From contig JAPLTU010000061.1 of the NCBI GenBank assembly GCA_026397965.1, positions 1 through 44,244 of the forward strand: DNA of 44,244 nucleotides, in the 5' to 3' direction. The notes below the pieces were generated by a model that saw nothing but the letters and a program-made list of their open reading frames with translations, ran no database searches and had not been told where the DNA came from. The stretch is from Verrucomicrobiota bacterium (GTDB lineage: Bacteria > Verrucomicrobiota > Verrucomicrobiia > Opitutales > UBA953). Below, in pieces: positions 17,732 to 26,811 of the stretch (position 1 is the first letter of the stretch; every line of letters starts with the position of its first letter). The position numbers were made by a program, and so were the translations under genes.

Positions 17732-18046
17732 ATGTCCAATAATCTAACTAAGCGAGATATCGTTATCAAAATTTTTACGGATAAAGGCTATCCGCAAAAG
17801 CATATCCGCGACAGCGTTCAGATGACGTTGGATGCGATCAGCGAAGCTTTGCTGGCCGGGCGCGATGTTGAACTCCGCAATTTCGGAGTATTCCAGGTGC
17901 AGGTCCGCAAGAGTCGCGTAGGTCGTAATCCGAATCGTCCCGAGACGGATGTAATCATCCCCAAGCGTGCGGTCATCAAATTTAAAGCCGGTAAAGAACT
18001 GAAAGCTAAATTGAAGTCGTACGACGTTGAAAAGCCAGCGCAGTAA
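17732..18046 (+). CDS. HU/IHF-family DNA-binding protein
   Basis: A 104-residue member of the bacterial histone-like family. Helices 1-2 are MSNNLTKRDIVIKIF and HIRDSVQMTLDAISEAL. The beta-saddle begins at VELRNFGVFQVQVR, and the DNA-intercalating arm tip is GRNPNRPET, of the IHF-like GRNP type. The start at 17732 is chosen because the frame further upstream (from 17666) adds 22 residues unlike the family. It probably bends DNA in the nucleoid; whether it forms homodimers cannot be told. It is followed by hisS after 12 bases. A TTGGCT/TATCAA pair around 17690-17717 may be its promoter, but this is weak. Confidence 0.93.
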   Translation: MSNNLTKRDIVIKIFTDKGYPQKHIRDSVQMTLDAISEALLAGRDVELRNFGVFQVQVRKSRVGRNPNRPETDVIIPKRAVIKFKAGKELKAKLKSYDVEKPAQ

Positions 18047-18058
18047 GCGCCGTCGCTC

Positions 18059-19396
18059 ATGTCTGATATTCGATCGCTCCCCGGGTTCCGGGAGTTTTAT
18101 CCCGAAGACCGTGCGGTCTTAGGTCATGTCATGGGCGTATGGCGTCAGGCCTGTCGTCGTTATGGTTTTCGTGAATGGGAGTCGCCCGTGCTCGAGCCTT
18201 TGGAACTTTTTACCGAAAAGTCGGGTGAAGAGATTGTTCGGCAATTGTTCAACTTTGAAGATAAGGGCGGGCGTAAGGTCAGTCTTCGGCCGGAAATGAC
18301 GCCTTCGTTGGCTCGGATGGTCGGGGCCAAGGCTAACGGTATGCCTAAGCCTATCCGCTGGTTCGCCATGGGCGAAAACTATCGTTACGAAAAACCCCAG
18401 AAGGGCCGCTTACGCGCCTTCTATCAACTGAATGCGGATTTGCTCGGTGAAGCTGGACCGGCGGCGGATGCGGAAATCATCGCGTTGTGTGCCGACTGTC
18501 TCATCGGCTTCGGGCTGACGCAGGCCGATTTCCGGATTCGTATTTCCGATCGAACACTTTGGTTCCGTTACTTGGCGAGTTTAGGGGTTCCCGAACTCCA
18601 AGCCGCCGCCGTCCTCAGCGTCGTCGATAAGTTAGAGCGCGGTTCGCCGAAAGATTTACTCGAGGCCATGACGGTGGCGTTGGCCGGCACCTCGGTTGAT
18701 CCGTCGCGGGCCTTGGAACTTTGCCGGGCCTTTGCGAACACCCGTTCTTTGGCAGAGCTGGAAAGCTTATCAGCCAATGACGAAGCCATGAAGGCTCGAT
18801 TGGCGGAGTGGAAACAACTTTTGGCTACCTTGCATTCGATGGGTTTTTCGGAGTGTATCGCCATCGACCTGACAATCGTACGCGGTCTGGCTTATTACAC
18901 TGGGTTCGTCTTCGAAGCCTTCGAGACCGGCGGCGAAGCCCGTGCCTTGGCTGGCGGCGGTCGTTACGATGCCTTGGTTAAGAAGCTCGGTGGTCCGGAT
19001 CTTCCGGCCGTTGGCTTTGGTATGGGCGATGTCACGCTGCGCGACCTTTTGGAGCTAAAGAAACTCATCCCGGTCTACGCTGATGGGCCTGATTTTTACG
19101 TCATGATTTTGGGTGAAGACGCCCGTCCGTCCGCGTTGGAGGATTTGGCGAATCTACGTCGCTCGGGTTTTCGCGTGGAATATAACCTTAAGGACGGAAA
19201 ATTCCCCAAACTGATCCAGGCCGCTGAAGTGGCAGGTGCGAAGTATGCACTTATTTACGGCGGCTCGGAGGTCGCTAAGGGCGTCGCAAAAGTCCGTAGC
19301 ATGACGGATCGTTCCGAAGCCGAAGTGCCGCGGACTGATTTGGTGCCCGCTTTACGGGCGGTCATCGCGGAAGGCATGCGTGCCGTCCAACCCTGA
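18059..19396 (+). CDS. hisS: Histidine--tRNA ligase
   Basis: Charges tRNA-His. Class II motifs: motif 1 region SPVLEPLELF, motif 2 YRYEKPQKGRLRAFYQLNAD (about 110-130), histidine-binding VRGLAYYTG (274-282) and motif 3 AGGGRYD. A C-terminal anticodon-binding domain (about 345-440) is present, which separates it from the HisZ regulatory paralogue. In the histidine A motif, residue 278 is Ala where E. coli HisRS has Asp (RGLDYY). Motif 2 has FYQLNAD rather than FHQ. These differences mark a divergent HisRS subgroup. The 445-residue length is normal. It lies 12 bases after the HU-type gene and 6 bases before murJ. Confidence 0.93.
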   Translation: MSDIRSLPGFREFYPEDRAVLGHVMGVWRQACRRYGFREWESPVLEPLELFTEKSGEEIVRQLFNFEDKGGRKVSLRPEMTPSLARMVGAKANGMPKPIRWFAMGENYRYEKPQKGRLRAFYQLNADLLGEAGPAADAEIIALCADCLIGFGLTQADFRIRISDRTLWFRYLASLGVPELQAAAVLSVVDKLERGSPKDLLEAMTVALAGTSVDPSRALELCRAFANTRSLAELESLSANDEAMKARLAEWKQLLATLHSMGFSECIAIDLTIVRGLAYYTGFVFEAFETGGEARALAGGGRYDALVKKLGGPDLPAVGFGMGDVTLRDLLELKKLIPVYADGPDFYVMILGEDARPSALEDLANLRRSGFRVEYNLKDGKFPKLIQAAEVAGAKYALIYGGSEVAKGVAKVRSMTDRSEAEVPRTDLVPALRAVIAEGMRAVQP

Positions 19397-19402
19397 GCGG
19401 CG

Positions 19403-21001
19403 ATGAGCGAACAGGGACGCCAATATCAGGCCATGGCGAAGACCGCCTCCTGGACATTGGTTTCGCGGGTGCTTGGGCTTGTTCGCGACCAGGTTACGAC
19501 GTTCGTGTTTGGGGCCAACGCCGTCGGTGCGGCTTTTCTTTTTGCTTTTCAGATTCCAAATCTCTTCCGGCGTTTATTGGGCGAAGGCGCCCTGACCGCC
19601 GCCATCGTGCCTGTGTTGGCGGATAAACAGGCCCGGGATGGCAAAGCAGTTTCTTTCGGATTCTTGAATTACGTCGTCCGCCGGGTTTTCCCTTGGACGC
19701 TTGGGCTGACGTTGGTCGGCATCGGCTTGGCTCTTTTGTGGTCCGTTTTGGCGTCAGATGCAAAGCAGCAAATGGCCGCCGAGCTGACGGCTTATTGCAT
19801 GCCGTATATGCCCCTGATCTGTATCGCTGCTTTGTTTACTTCCGCCGTCAATCTTAGTGGCCGCTTTGGCTTGGCGGAATTCGCTTCGGCCATGCTCAAT
19901 CTTTGCATGATCATCGGCCTAGGTTTGTTCGGGATTAATTTTACGGAGCCTAACGACATGATGGCGAAGGCGCGTTGGCTTTGCGCGGGGGCTCTGGCGG
20001 GAGGCGCTTTGCAGCTGTTGATTCCGCTGTGGGGTTTAAAACAAGAAGGTTGGAACTCTCGGCTGATGAATAAGGATGTCACGGCTTGGCAGGTCTTGCG
20101 GGTTGCGTTCATTCCCGCTGCACTCGGTGCTGGTATCCAGCAGATCAATTTCTTAGTCTCTCGTAGTTTGGCCTTCAATGTCGATGGCGCAGGATTAACC
20201 TATTACTACCTTGCCAATCGCATTGTGGAGTTGCCGATTGGATTGTTCTCGGCCTCGATTGCGACGGTGATGTTTCCCGCTTTGGCGACGGCATTCGCCG
20301 CACGGGATGAGACCGCGTTATCTCGCAACTATGCCCGCGGGATGCGCCTGATTCTGGCCGTGAATATTGGAGCAGCCGTCGGTTTAGCCGTCTTGTCGGA
20401 GCCCGTGATTAGATTGCTCTTTGAGATGGGGCGTTTCACTGCGGCGGACTGTACGAAGACCCGCAACGTCTTGGTATTGTTTGCCCTTGCTATGCCGTTT
20501 TATGCCATGATTTCGCTGGTCACGCGGGCGCTCAATGTCGTCGGCAATACCCAGGCGACCTTTCGCGCCGCCGTCCAGGCTGCGGTCATTAATATCGTTG
20601 GTTCGCTTTTAGCGATTGCCTGCGGCTATGGTATTGAAGGTTTGGCCGTGGCCAATGCCATCTCTACAGTTTGGCAATATGGGGTACTGAGGAAAATGTT
20701 GGCCAAGTCAGCGCCCGCCTTTTTGACCGAAAGCCTACGCCGTCCGTGCGCCCAGGTGCTCACCGGATCATTATTGATGGGGCTTGTCGCGTACCATTCT
20801 TATCGGTGGATAATCGGTTTGCCGATTGCCACGCAGCTTAATGGCAAGTTAGCCCTTTTTCTGGCGATGTTATTGTCAGCCATCCTTTCCGCCACGATCT
20901 ACGCCATCTTCCTGGACTGGCTCAAGTATCCCGAGCGCGATATGGTTCGGACCTTTGTCAATAAATTGATTCGACCGTTAGGGTATCAATTTAAGGTTTG
21001 A
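19403..21001 (+). CDS. murJ: Lipid II flippase MurJ
   Basis: Moves lipid II across the inner membrane. The N-terminal block SRVLGLVRDQ, followed by FAFQIPNLFRRLLGEGALTAA, is diagnostic of MurJ/MviN. The 532 residues form about 14 membrane segments with the central motif RSLAFNVDGAGLTYYYLANRI and basic residues in the cavity region. It starts 6 bases after hisS, and its stop overlaps the convergent amidase gene by 11 bases with no terminator between them. It adds to the concentration of envelope-synthesis genes in this window. Confidence 0.96.
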   Translation: MSEQGRQYQAMAKTASWTLVSRVLGLVRDQVTTFVFGANAVGAAFLFAFQIPNLFRRLLGEGALTAAIVPVLADKQARDGKAVSFGFLNYVVRRVFPWTLGLTLVGIGLALLWSVLASDAKQQMAAELTAYCMPYMPLICIAALFTSAVNLSGRFGLAEFASAMLNLCMIIGLGLFGINFTEPNDMMAKARWLCAGALAGGALQLLIPLWGLKQEGWNSRLMNKDVTAWQVLRVAFIPAALGAGIQQINFLVSRSLAFNVDGAGLTYYYLANRIVELPIGLFSASIATVMFPALATAFAARDETALSRNYARGMRLILAVNIGAAVGLAVLSEPVIRLLFEMGRFTAADCTKTRNVLVLFALAMPFYAMISLVTRALNVVGNTQATFRAAVQAAVINIVGSLLAIACGYGIEGLAVANAISTVWQYGVLRKMLAKSAPAFLTESLRRPCAQVLTGSLLMGLVAYHSYRWIIGLPIATQLNGKLALFLAMLLSAILSATIYAIFLDWLKYPERDMVRTFVNKLIRPLGYQFKV

Positions 21002-21866
21002 TTCTAAGCGCCCGTAAGCTTTCCGGCCGGTAACGGCGCACTAAGGCTTCCAAGGTGGCAATGGTTTCATGGTCAGCGATGCCATCGACTTTGGTTGCAC
21101 GGAAATGACGTTGAAAGGCTTCAATTGCTGACTTCAAGCCGGCCTCACCGGGTTCGATGCGATAACCATAGGCTGCAAGTAGTTTACGAACGTCTTCCGC
21201 TTTAATCTTAACGGGGGTCTGGAGGTATTGAGCGACTTCGTCTCGCAGCGGCCAAGCGCCGACGCCCAGAGAGGCTAACTTGGCCCAAGGAAATAAGATG
21301 CCGGGATCAATCTTACGGCCAACGGCGATGTCCGAATGTCCCAGCACCTCAGGAGGGTTGATCTGATGCCGACGAATGATGTCGGCGCACAGCGTAAAAA
21401 GTACCTCCGTTTGCGCAGCTGAGTATGCATGGACGTTGCCGTCCAAGTTGATAATCTCGATACCGATCGAGTGTTGGTTCATGCCCTCAAGATTACGCCA
21501 GCCGCTTTTGCCCGCATGAAAGGCGGACTTCGATTCAGGGACCAACTGAATGACGCGCGGACGGGGTTCGTCCGTGACGATGTAGTGAACACCCACCCGA
21601 TGGGTCTCATTGTGTCCCTGCAGTATATCCAGGGCGGCGGGTAGGGGGGATGCCGTATAGTGTAGGATGAGCGCGGTCACTTTCCCTTTGCGAGGCTCTG
21701 ATCCTGCGGAAACCGGACCCTGCTCGATGATCAGACCCGTATAGGGGGGGCGTTGTGTAATGTTGGAAGGTTTGGCCTCTTTGGGGGATGACGCACAACC
21801 CGGAAATAACGCCAAAACTGAGATAATCATTAAAGGGCCCCAATATGACCGATAGAAAGTAAACAT
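20991..21866 (-). CDS. N-acetylmuramoyl-L-alanine amidase lipoprotein (Amidase_2 + peptidoglycan-binding domain)
   Basis: Cleaves the lactyl-amide bond between MurNAc and the stem peptide. A lipoprotein signal is visible (PLMIISVLALFPGC, Cys24), so it is probably membrane-anchored. The AmpD-type zinc site is His69 (LILHYTAS), His177 (GHSDIAVG) and Asp187 (KIDPG), with GIEIINLDG in between. A C-terminal peptidoglycan-binding repeat (about 228-285; AIEAFQRHF, ADHETIATLEAL) follows. The architecture and 291-residue length match E. coli AmiD. It is divergent to the DeoR-led operon across an AT-rich region that contains a TATAAT on its strand (21951 down to 21946). Confidence 0.92.
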   Translation of the reverse strand: MFTFYRSYWGPLMIISVLALFPGCASSPKEAKPSNITQRPPYTGLIIEQGPVSAGSEPRKGKVTALILHYTASPLPAALDILQGHNETHRVGVHYIVTDEPRPRVIQLVPESKSAFHAGKSGWRNLEGMNQHSIGIEIINLDGNVHAYSAAQTEVLFTLCADIIRRHQINPPEVLGHSDIAVGRKIDPGILFPWAKLASLGVGAWPLRDEVAQYLQTPVKIKAEDVRKLLAAYGYRIEPGEAGLKSAIEAFQRHFRATKVDGIADHETIATLEALVRRYRPESLRALRIKP

Positions 21867-22094
21867 AAGCAGTGCCTAAAAGGGATATATAAATGTTTTT
21901 AAAGCCCAAGATAATACAATTCAAATTCATAGATACCTTGATTTTATTATATTTTAGTTGATTAGACATAATGTATATTGTGCGAAATAGATACCAGGGG
22001 GCCGGAGGGGTCGCAATGAGTTATTGATTGCTTGATTGGGAACGCTCATAACTCGCTCTTAATCTAATATTAATCAAGCCACCCCAGAACATTT
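21867..22094. promoter_or_regulatory. AT-rich divergent control region of the deoxyhexose operon
   Basis: The first ~115 bases are strikingly AT-rich compared with the rest of the window and carry TATAAT on the minus strand for the amidase. The part nearest the DeoR gene (22018-22079) is packed with inverted and direct repeats, listed separately. A DeoR-family gene next to this region suggests autoregulation and control of the operon. No open frame here looks coding. Confidence 0.6.
22018..22079. repeat. Overlapping inverted and direct repeats, candidate DeoR operators
   Basis: Four elements are visible. GAGTTAT (22018-22024) pairs with ATAACTC (22048-22054). GCTTGATT (22030-22037) pairs with AATCAAGC (22072-22079). 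TTAAT/ATTAA lies at 22059-22073. CGCTCATAA (22043-22051) is repeated as CGCTCTTAA (22054-22062) with an 11-bp period, one helical turn. They end 15 bases before the regulator start. Confidence 0.6.
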
Positions 22095-22874
22095 ATGAAA
22101 GTTGCCCGACATATCATTGAGGCTCGCCGTGAAGCGATCGCCAAACTGCTTGGGAAAGTCGGTTACGTCCCCGTCTTAGAAATCTGCAAACAGTTTAACG
22201 TATCTGAGGCCACGGCCCGACGCGATCTGACCGAACTTGAAAGCCAACGCCGTATCACGCGTACCCACGGCGGAGCGCTCTCAGATTTTAACCGGAATTT
22301 TCCCCCGCTCGACGATCGTAAGATCGAAGATGCCGAAGCTAAGCGCAAGATCGGTAACTTGGCCGCAACGCGCATCAAACCCGGCATGACAGTCTACCTT
22401 GATTCAGGCTCGACGATATTTTTTGCCGCTGAGGCCATTGCCTCCGCCGGGATTTCGGATTTACAGATTGTCACGACCTGCTTGCCTACGGCCCAACTCA
22501 TTTCCTGCCTGCCAGGCGTTGAAGTTTATATCCCAGGCGGACTCTTCCTCACCCGTCACGCCATGGTTGCGGGCGATCGCACTCTGGAAGAAGTCGCCCG
22601 TTGGAACTTTGACGTCGCCCTGCTGGGCGCTGAAGGAATCGACGAGAATGGTCTTTGGAATTCGCAACGCGACATCTCTCACCAACAACGCGAGGTCATT
22701 CGTCGCAGCGATGAAGTCTTAATTTGCATGAACAAGATTAAGCTCGGTCGAGGCGGACCTTGCGCGGTTACCCGCGATGTTACTTCACTTTTTTTGGTCA
22801 CCGATGCTGATGCCGCCACAGTCCAGCGTGCCAAGGTTAAGTTGGCTGCGGACCATGTCCTGACCGCCGTCTAA
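22095..22874 (+). CDS. DeoR/GlpR-family transcriptional regulator
   Basis: The N-terminal winged helix-turn-helix (about 12-60; LEICKQFNVSEATARRDLTELE then RITRTHGGA) and the C-terminal DeoRC sugar-phosphate sensor domain (about 75-230; TVYLDSGSTIFFAAEAI, LLGAEGID) are complete. At 259 residues it has family length. Members usually repress carbohydrate operons and release DNA on binding a phosphorylated sugar. As first gene of the operon, 14 bases before the isomerase, it probably senses rhamnulose- or fuculose-1-P or a downstream triose. Its likely binding sites are the repeats at 22018-22079. Confidence 0.93.
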   Translation: MKVARHIIEARREAIAKLLGKVGYVPVLEICKQFNVSEATARRDLTELESQRRITRTHGGALSDFNRNFPPLDDRKIEDAEAKRKIGNLAATRIKPGMTVYLDSGSTIFFAAEAIASAGISDLQIVTTCLPTAQLISCLPGVEVYIPGGLFLTRHAMVAGDRTLEEVARWNFDVALLGAEGIDENGLWNSQRDISHQQREVIRRSDEVLICMNKIKLGRGGPCAVTRDVTSLFLVTDADAATVQRAKVKLAADHVLTAV

Positions 22875-22888
22875 GTTAGACCCTCTCT

Positions 22889-24508
22889 GTGAAGAAAAAT
22901 TCCACCATCTATTTGTTGGCGAATGGCGACCTGCGCGCCTCGGCTAATCAAAAGTGCGAAAGCGCTCAATTGGCCATGGAAGGTTTGCTTTGCGATGCCT
23001 TGCGTCGTGAAGGTCGCAAGGTCAGACGAGCTCATGGTTTTCGTCCTGAAGTCGGACACAGCTTCATTGATTCGCAGAAGTATGGTATGGAAGTTTTTCG
23101 TAAAATTCCCAACGAGGCGCCCCTCATCGTCGCCGAGGCTGTCTGGCAATACTCGCATCACCTTTTGCCGGGTCTTCTGACTCATCGTGGCCCGATTCTA
23201 ACCGTCGCTAACTGGTCAGGCACTTGGCCTGGTCTGGTCGGAATGCTGAATTTGAACGGCTCCCTGCTGAAAGCCGGGGTGCGTTTTTCGACGCTTTGGA
23301 GTGAAGAGTTTACCGATGCGAAATTCCTTAAGGGTTTACGTACTTGGTTGAAGGTCGGTAAAGTTAGCCACCCTACTCCTCACGTCCGTAAACTTGGCAA
23401 AGCATCTTCTAAGGATGCAATCTTGGGTCGACGTTTCGCACAGGAATTCAGACGCCGCAAATCAATCATGGGGGTTTTTGATGAAGGCTGCATGGGGATG
23501 TATAATGCCATTATTCCCGACGAGATCTTGCATCCGACCGGCGTTTTTAAGGAGCGGATGAGTCAATCAAGTCTCTACGCTGCGATGCTGACCGTAAAGG
23601 ACTCGGAGGCCTCAGATGCTTTGCGCTGGCTGGTTAGCAAGGGTTTGACGTTTGACTGGGGTAAGGACGAAAAGACCGAACTCACCCGCCAGCAGACCTT
23701 GACCCAATTAAAGATGTATATCGCGGCCGTGCGTCTGGCCGACGAGTTCGGCTGCGCGACGATCGGTATCCAATATCAGCAAGGGCTTAAAGATCTCGCG
23801 CCAGCTTCGGATCTGGTCGAAGGCTTGCTCAATAATCGAGAGCGTCCGCCCGTGTTTCATGCCCAAAGTGGCCAAGAGTTGTTCAAGGGCGACGCCCTCC
23901 CCCACTTTAATGAGGTCGATGAATGTGCCGGTTTGGATGGTATAATCACCTATGAACTTTGGAAGGAACTTGGTTATGATCCAGAGAACACGCTCCACGA
24001 CTTACGCTGGGGTCGCCAATATAAGGGTAAATCGGGTCGGGGGATGATCGATGAATATGTCTGGGTATTTCTGATTTCCGGTGCCGCACCCGCCAAGCAT
24101 TTTATCGGAGGTTACAAGGGCGCCCGTTCCGAGCGTCAGCCTTCCATGTATTTCCGTCTCGGCGGTGGTACGCTCAAAGGTATTTCCAAACCCGGTTGGA
24201 TTGTCTGGTCTCGTATTTATGTCATGAATGGTAAATTGCACGCTGATCTCGGGCTCGGTGAGGTTGTCGAACTCCCGCAGGCGGAGACCGATGAGCGTTG
24301 GAAACTTACGACTTCGCAGTGGCCAATCATGCATGTGGTCTTACCAGGCATTTCCCGAGATGAGATGATGGCACGCCATCCTTCCAATCACATCCAAGTC
24401 GTGTATGCGCCCTCGCATGAGGCTGCGCGTCGAGGCTTGGCAGCTAAGGCTGCCGCCTTCGCCGAGTTGGGTCTGAATGTTTCCCTCTGCGGAAAGTCAA
24501 AATCCTGA
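22889..24508 (+). CDS. L-fucose isomerase-family ketol-isomerase
   Basis: A 539-residue protein of the fucose/arabinose isomerase fold. Recognisable blocks: [14 protein letters not shown] and [16 protein letters not shown] in the first half. Around residues 285-360, [11 protein letters not shown] and [15 protein letters not shown] supply the acidic metal ligands. Near the C-terminus, [12 protein letters not shown] supplies the histidine expected at the active site. Classical FucI is ~590 residues, so this is a shorter subgroup. In this operon it would turn L-fucose or L-rhamnose into the ketose for the kinase; no RhaA-type isomerase is present. It starts with GTG, 14 bases after the regulator, and ends 2 bases before the aldolase gene. 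Substrate specificity is an inference. Confidence 0.72.
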   Translation: MKKNSTIYLLANGDLRASANQKCESAQLAMEGLLCDALRREGRKVRRAHGFRPEVGHSFIDSQKYGMEVFRKIPNEAPLIVAEAVWQYSHHLLPGLLTHRGPILTVANWSGTWPGLVGMLNLNGSLLKAGVRFSTLWSEEFTDAKFLKGLRTWLKVGKVSHPTPHVRKLGKASSKDAILGRRFAQEFRRRKSIMGVFDEGCMGMYNAIIPDEILHPTGVFKERMSQSSLYAAMLTVKDSEASDALRWLVSKGLTFDWGKDEKTELTRQQTLTQLKMYIAAVRLADEFGCATIGIQYQQGLKDLAPASDLVEGLLNNRERPPVFHAQSGQELFKGDALPHFNEVDECAGLDGIITYELWKELGYDPENTLHDLRWGRQYKGKSGRGMIDEYVWVFLISGAAPAKHFIGGYKGARSERQPSMYFRLGGGTLKGISKPGWIVWSRIYVMNGKLHADLGLGEVVELPQAETDERWKLTTSQWPIMHVVLPGISRDEMMARHPSNHIQVVYAPSHEAARRGLAAKAAAFAELGLNVSLCGKSKS

Positions 24509-24510
24509 AG

Positions 24511-25276
24511 ATGTCCGCCGAAGCTATCCAAAGTCTGCTTGAACTCTCCCACCAATTAGGCGGCGACCGTCTTCGTATGGCAATCCTCGGTGAAGGGAAC
24601 GCGTCCATCCGCCTCGATGCTCAGACTTTTGCGGTCAAGGCCTCAGGTTCTAACTTGGCTTCGTTGAAGTCGGGCGATGTGACCACCTGTCGTTTCGATT
24701 GTTTGTTGCCCTTGATTGAATCTGATTGAATCCCAAGGAGCTACCGATGCCGAAGTTGATGCGGCATTATTTGCTTCGCGGATCGATGCATCGGCGAAGA
24801 AGCCATCGATCGAGGCACTGTTTCACGCCTACTTGTTGACCTTGCCGGGAGTTAACTGCATCGGCCACGTCCACGCCATCGCCGTGAATCAGATTTTATG
24901 TTCAACAAGGGCACGAGATTTTGCCGAGAAGCGAGCCTGTCCGGATGAGATTGTGATGTGCGGGATCGAATCGGTCTTCGTGCCTTATGCCGACCCTGGA
25001 CTGGGGCTTTCCCAGAGCATCCGCCAAGAGGTCAAAGCTTTTGTCAAGCGCACGGGTCGCGAACCCAAGATCATCTTATTACAGAATCACGGCATCATCG
25101 CCGTTGGGCCCTCTCCTAAGGCTGTCTTAGGGTCGCTCCTGATGGCCGAAAAGGCCGCCGAAGTCTTCGTGGGTGCCGCTGCGCTGGGTGGCCCGGTTTT
25201 CCTTACCTCTGCCCAATGCGAACGAATTGCCGGCCGCCCTGATGAGCATTATCGCCAAAAAATGCTTGGTTTGTGA
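24511..25276 (+). pseudogene. Class II aldolase (fuculose/rhamnulose-phosphate aldolase type), frameshifted by a 10-bp tandem duplication
   Basis: Two fragments make up one class II aldolase. The first (24511-24729) has GEGNASIRL and ASGSNLASL. The second (frame shifted by +1, to 25276) has the catalytic Glu in SIEALFHAYL, zinc ligands HVHA and QNHGIIAVGP, and a normal C-terminus. The break lies at TGATTGAATC repeated exactly twice (24713-24732). Removing one copy restores an uninterrupted reading, LPLIESQGATDAEV, and a normal ~250-residue enzyme. As written, the first fragment stops at 24727-24729. The only restarts are weak, such as TTG at 24716. It would cleave a deoxyketose-1-P to DHAP and lactaldehyde. 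The downstream fused enzyme may cover its loss. Confidence 0.88.
24713..24732 (+). repeat. Exact 10-bp tandem duplication inside the aldolase gene
   Basis: TGATTGAATC occurs at 24713-24722 and again at 24723-24732 with no mismatch. Ten bases is not a multiple of three, so the second copy shifts the frame and creates the premature TGA. The copies have not diverged, so the event is recent, reversible by slippage, or an assembly error. Confidence 0.95.
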
Positions 25277-25302
25277 CCCTTTAACCCCTCCCCTCTCGCC
25301 CT

Positions 25303-26772
25303 ATGTCCAATTACCTAGCCATCGACCTCGGAGCTGAATCTGGGCGCGTCATCTTCGGCCAGCTTAAGGCCGGCAAGTTTACCATGAAGGAGGTGCACCG
25401 TTTCTCCAACGGCGCCATCACCGCTAATGGAACCCTCCGCTGGGATATCATTCGTATCTTCCGCGAAATCCGCATCGGCTTGGCCAAGGGTGCCAGGCTC
25501 GGTCCAATCAAGTCCGTTGCCTGCGATTCCTGGGGCGTGGACTATGTGCTCCTTAAGGGCGACGGCCCTTTGCTCTCCTTGCCTTTCACTTATCGCGACG
25601 AAAGAAGTTTCAAATCTTATGAAATTGCGATGAAACGTTTTTCGCAGCGGGAGATTTTTGAAGGCACGGGCATCGCATCAATTTCCATCAACACCCTCTA
25701 TCAGCTCTTTGATGATGCGTTGAATCGTCCGGAGATCCTGAATTTTTCAGATAAGTTTCTGCTCATCGGCGACTACATCACCTGGCTCTTGACCGGCAAG
25801 GCCCTTGCGGAAGAGACCTTGATCTCTGGCACTCAGTGCTGGGATACGCGCAAGGAAGATTGGGCCTGGCCGGTCATTAAGAAACTTGGCATCCCCAAAC
25901 ATATTTTTCCGAAAGCCGTAAAGCCGGGTGTGAAATTGGGTAAGATGTTGCCATACCTCGCCAAGGAGACCGGCTTGGGCAAGACCGAAGTCGTCACGAC
26001 CTGTGCTCACGACACCGCTGCTGCTGTCGCTGCTGTGCCCGCCACCAGGGGCGATGACTGGGCTTACCTGTCCTCTGGCACTTGGTCGCTCCTCGGCGTC
26101 GAACTCCCCAAGCCGCTTGTCAACGAGACCGTCCGCAAGGCCAAGTACACCAACGAAGTCGGCTTCGGCGGAACCTCTCGTTTCCTCAAGAATCTCGTCG
26201 GCCTCTGGGTCCTCCAGGAATGCCGTCGCGAGTGGATGGAGAAAGGCGAAGTCTCCGACTATGGTGAGATCGTGAAGCTCGCGCTCAAGGCGCCTTCGCT
26301 CTGCTCGTTCATCCGTCCGGACGACGTCCGCTTCGCCAAGCGCGGCGACATGGTCGCCAAGATCCAAGCTTTCTGCCGCGAGACCAAGCAGCCTGTGCCG
26401 AAGACCCATGGCGAGATTGCCCGCTGCGTGCTTGAATCCCTCGCTTTGCTCTACCGCGTCGAGATGGACGGCATGGAAAAGCTTACTGGTCGCAAACTGA
26501 AGCGGCTGCACATCGTTGGCGGCGGCTGCCGTAACGCCTTGCTCAACCAAGCCACGGCCGACGCCACGGGCCGCACCGTCATCGCCGGACCCGTTGAAGC
26601 GACCGCTGCCGGCAATATCCTTGTCCAGGCGATTGCCATGAAGGAGCTCAAGGACCTCGAAGCCCTGCGCAAGGTCGTCGGAAACTCTTTTGAGGTAGTG
26701 ACTTACACGCCTAACCCCACGTCCGCTTGGGTCGCCGCTCAAGCCAAGTTTAATGGTTTAAATAAGTCATAA
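25303..26772 (+). CDS. rhaB: Rhamnulokinase (FGGY family)
   Basis: Phosphorylates L-rhamnulose (possibly also L-fuculose) at C1. FGGY features: N-terminal phosphate loop AIDLGAESGRV, catalytic Asp region ACDSWGVDYVLL, LIGDYITWLLTG, the RhaB-type AHDTAAAVAAVP and LSSGTWSLLG, and the C-terminal nucleotide motif HIVGGGCRNALLNQ. At 489 residues it equals E. coli RhaB. It lies 26 bases after the broken aldolase and 39 before the fused aldolase/dehydrogenase. From about 26.0 kb onward its codons become strongly C-ending, unlike the isomerase gene before it. Confidence 0.94.
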   Translation: MSNYLAIDLGAESGRVIFGQLKAGKFTMKEVHRFSNGAITANGTLRWDIIRIFREIRIGLAKGARLGPIKSVACDSWGVDYVLLKGDGPLLSLPFTYRDERSFKSYEIAMKRFSQREIFEGTGIASISINTLYQLFDDALNRPEILNFSDKFLLIGDYITWLLTGKALAEETLISGTQCWDTRKEDWAWPVIKKLGIPKHIFPKAVKPGVKLGKMLPYLAKETGLGKTEVVTTCAHDTAAAVAAVPATRGDDWAYLSSGTWSLLGVELPKPLVNETVRKAKYTNEVGFGGTSRFLKNLVGLWVLQECRREWMEKGEVSDYGEIVKLALKAPSLCSFIRPDDVRFAKRGDMVAKIQAFCRETKQPVPKTHGEIARCVLESLALLYRVEMDGMEKLTGRKLKRLHIVGGGCRNALLNQATADATGRTVIAGPVEATAAGNILVQAIAMKELKDLEALRKVVGNSFEVVTYTPNPTSAWVAAQAKFNGLNKS

Positions 26773-26811
26773 AACCCCTTACTCACCAATCTTCCTTTCC
26801 ACGTAATAAAC

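Noticed and set aside
18059-19396. HisZ (ATP-phosphoribosyltransferase regulatory subunit) instead of HisRS
   Set aside because: A C-terminal anticodon-binding domain and intact class II motifs are present, which HisZ lacks.
21607-21969. 120-codon minus-strand frame across the AT-rich gap
   Set aside because: It overlaps the amidase N-terminus in another frame and has no domain. The amidase frame has a signal peptide and a zinc site.
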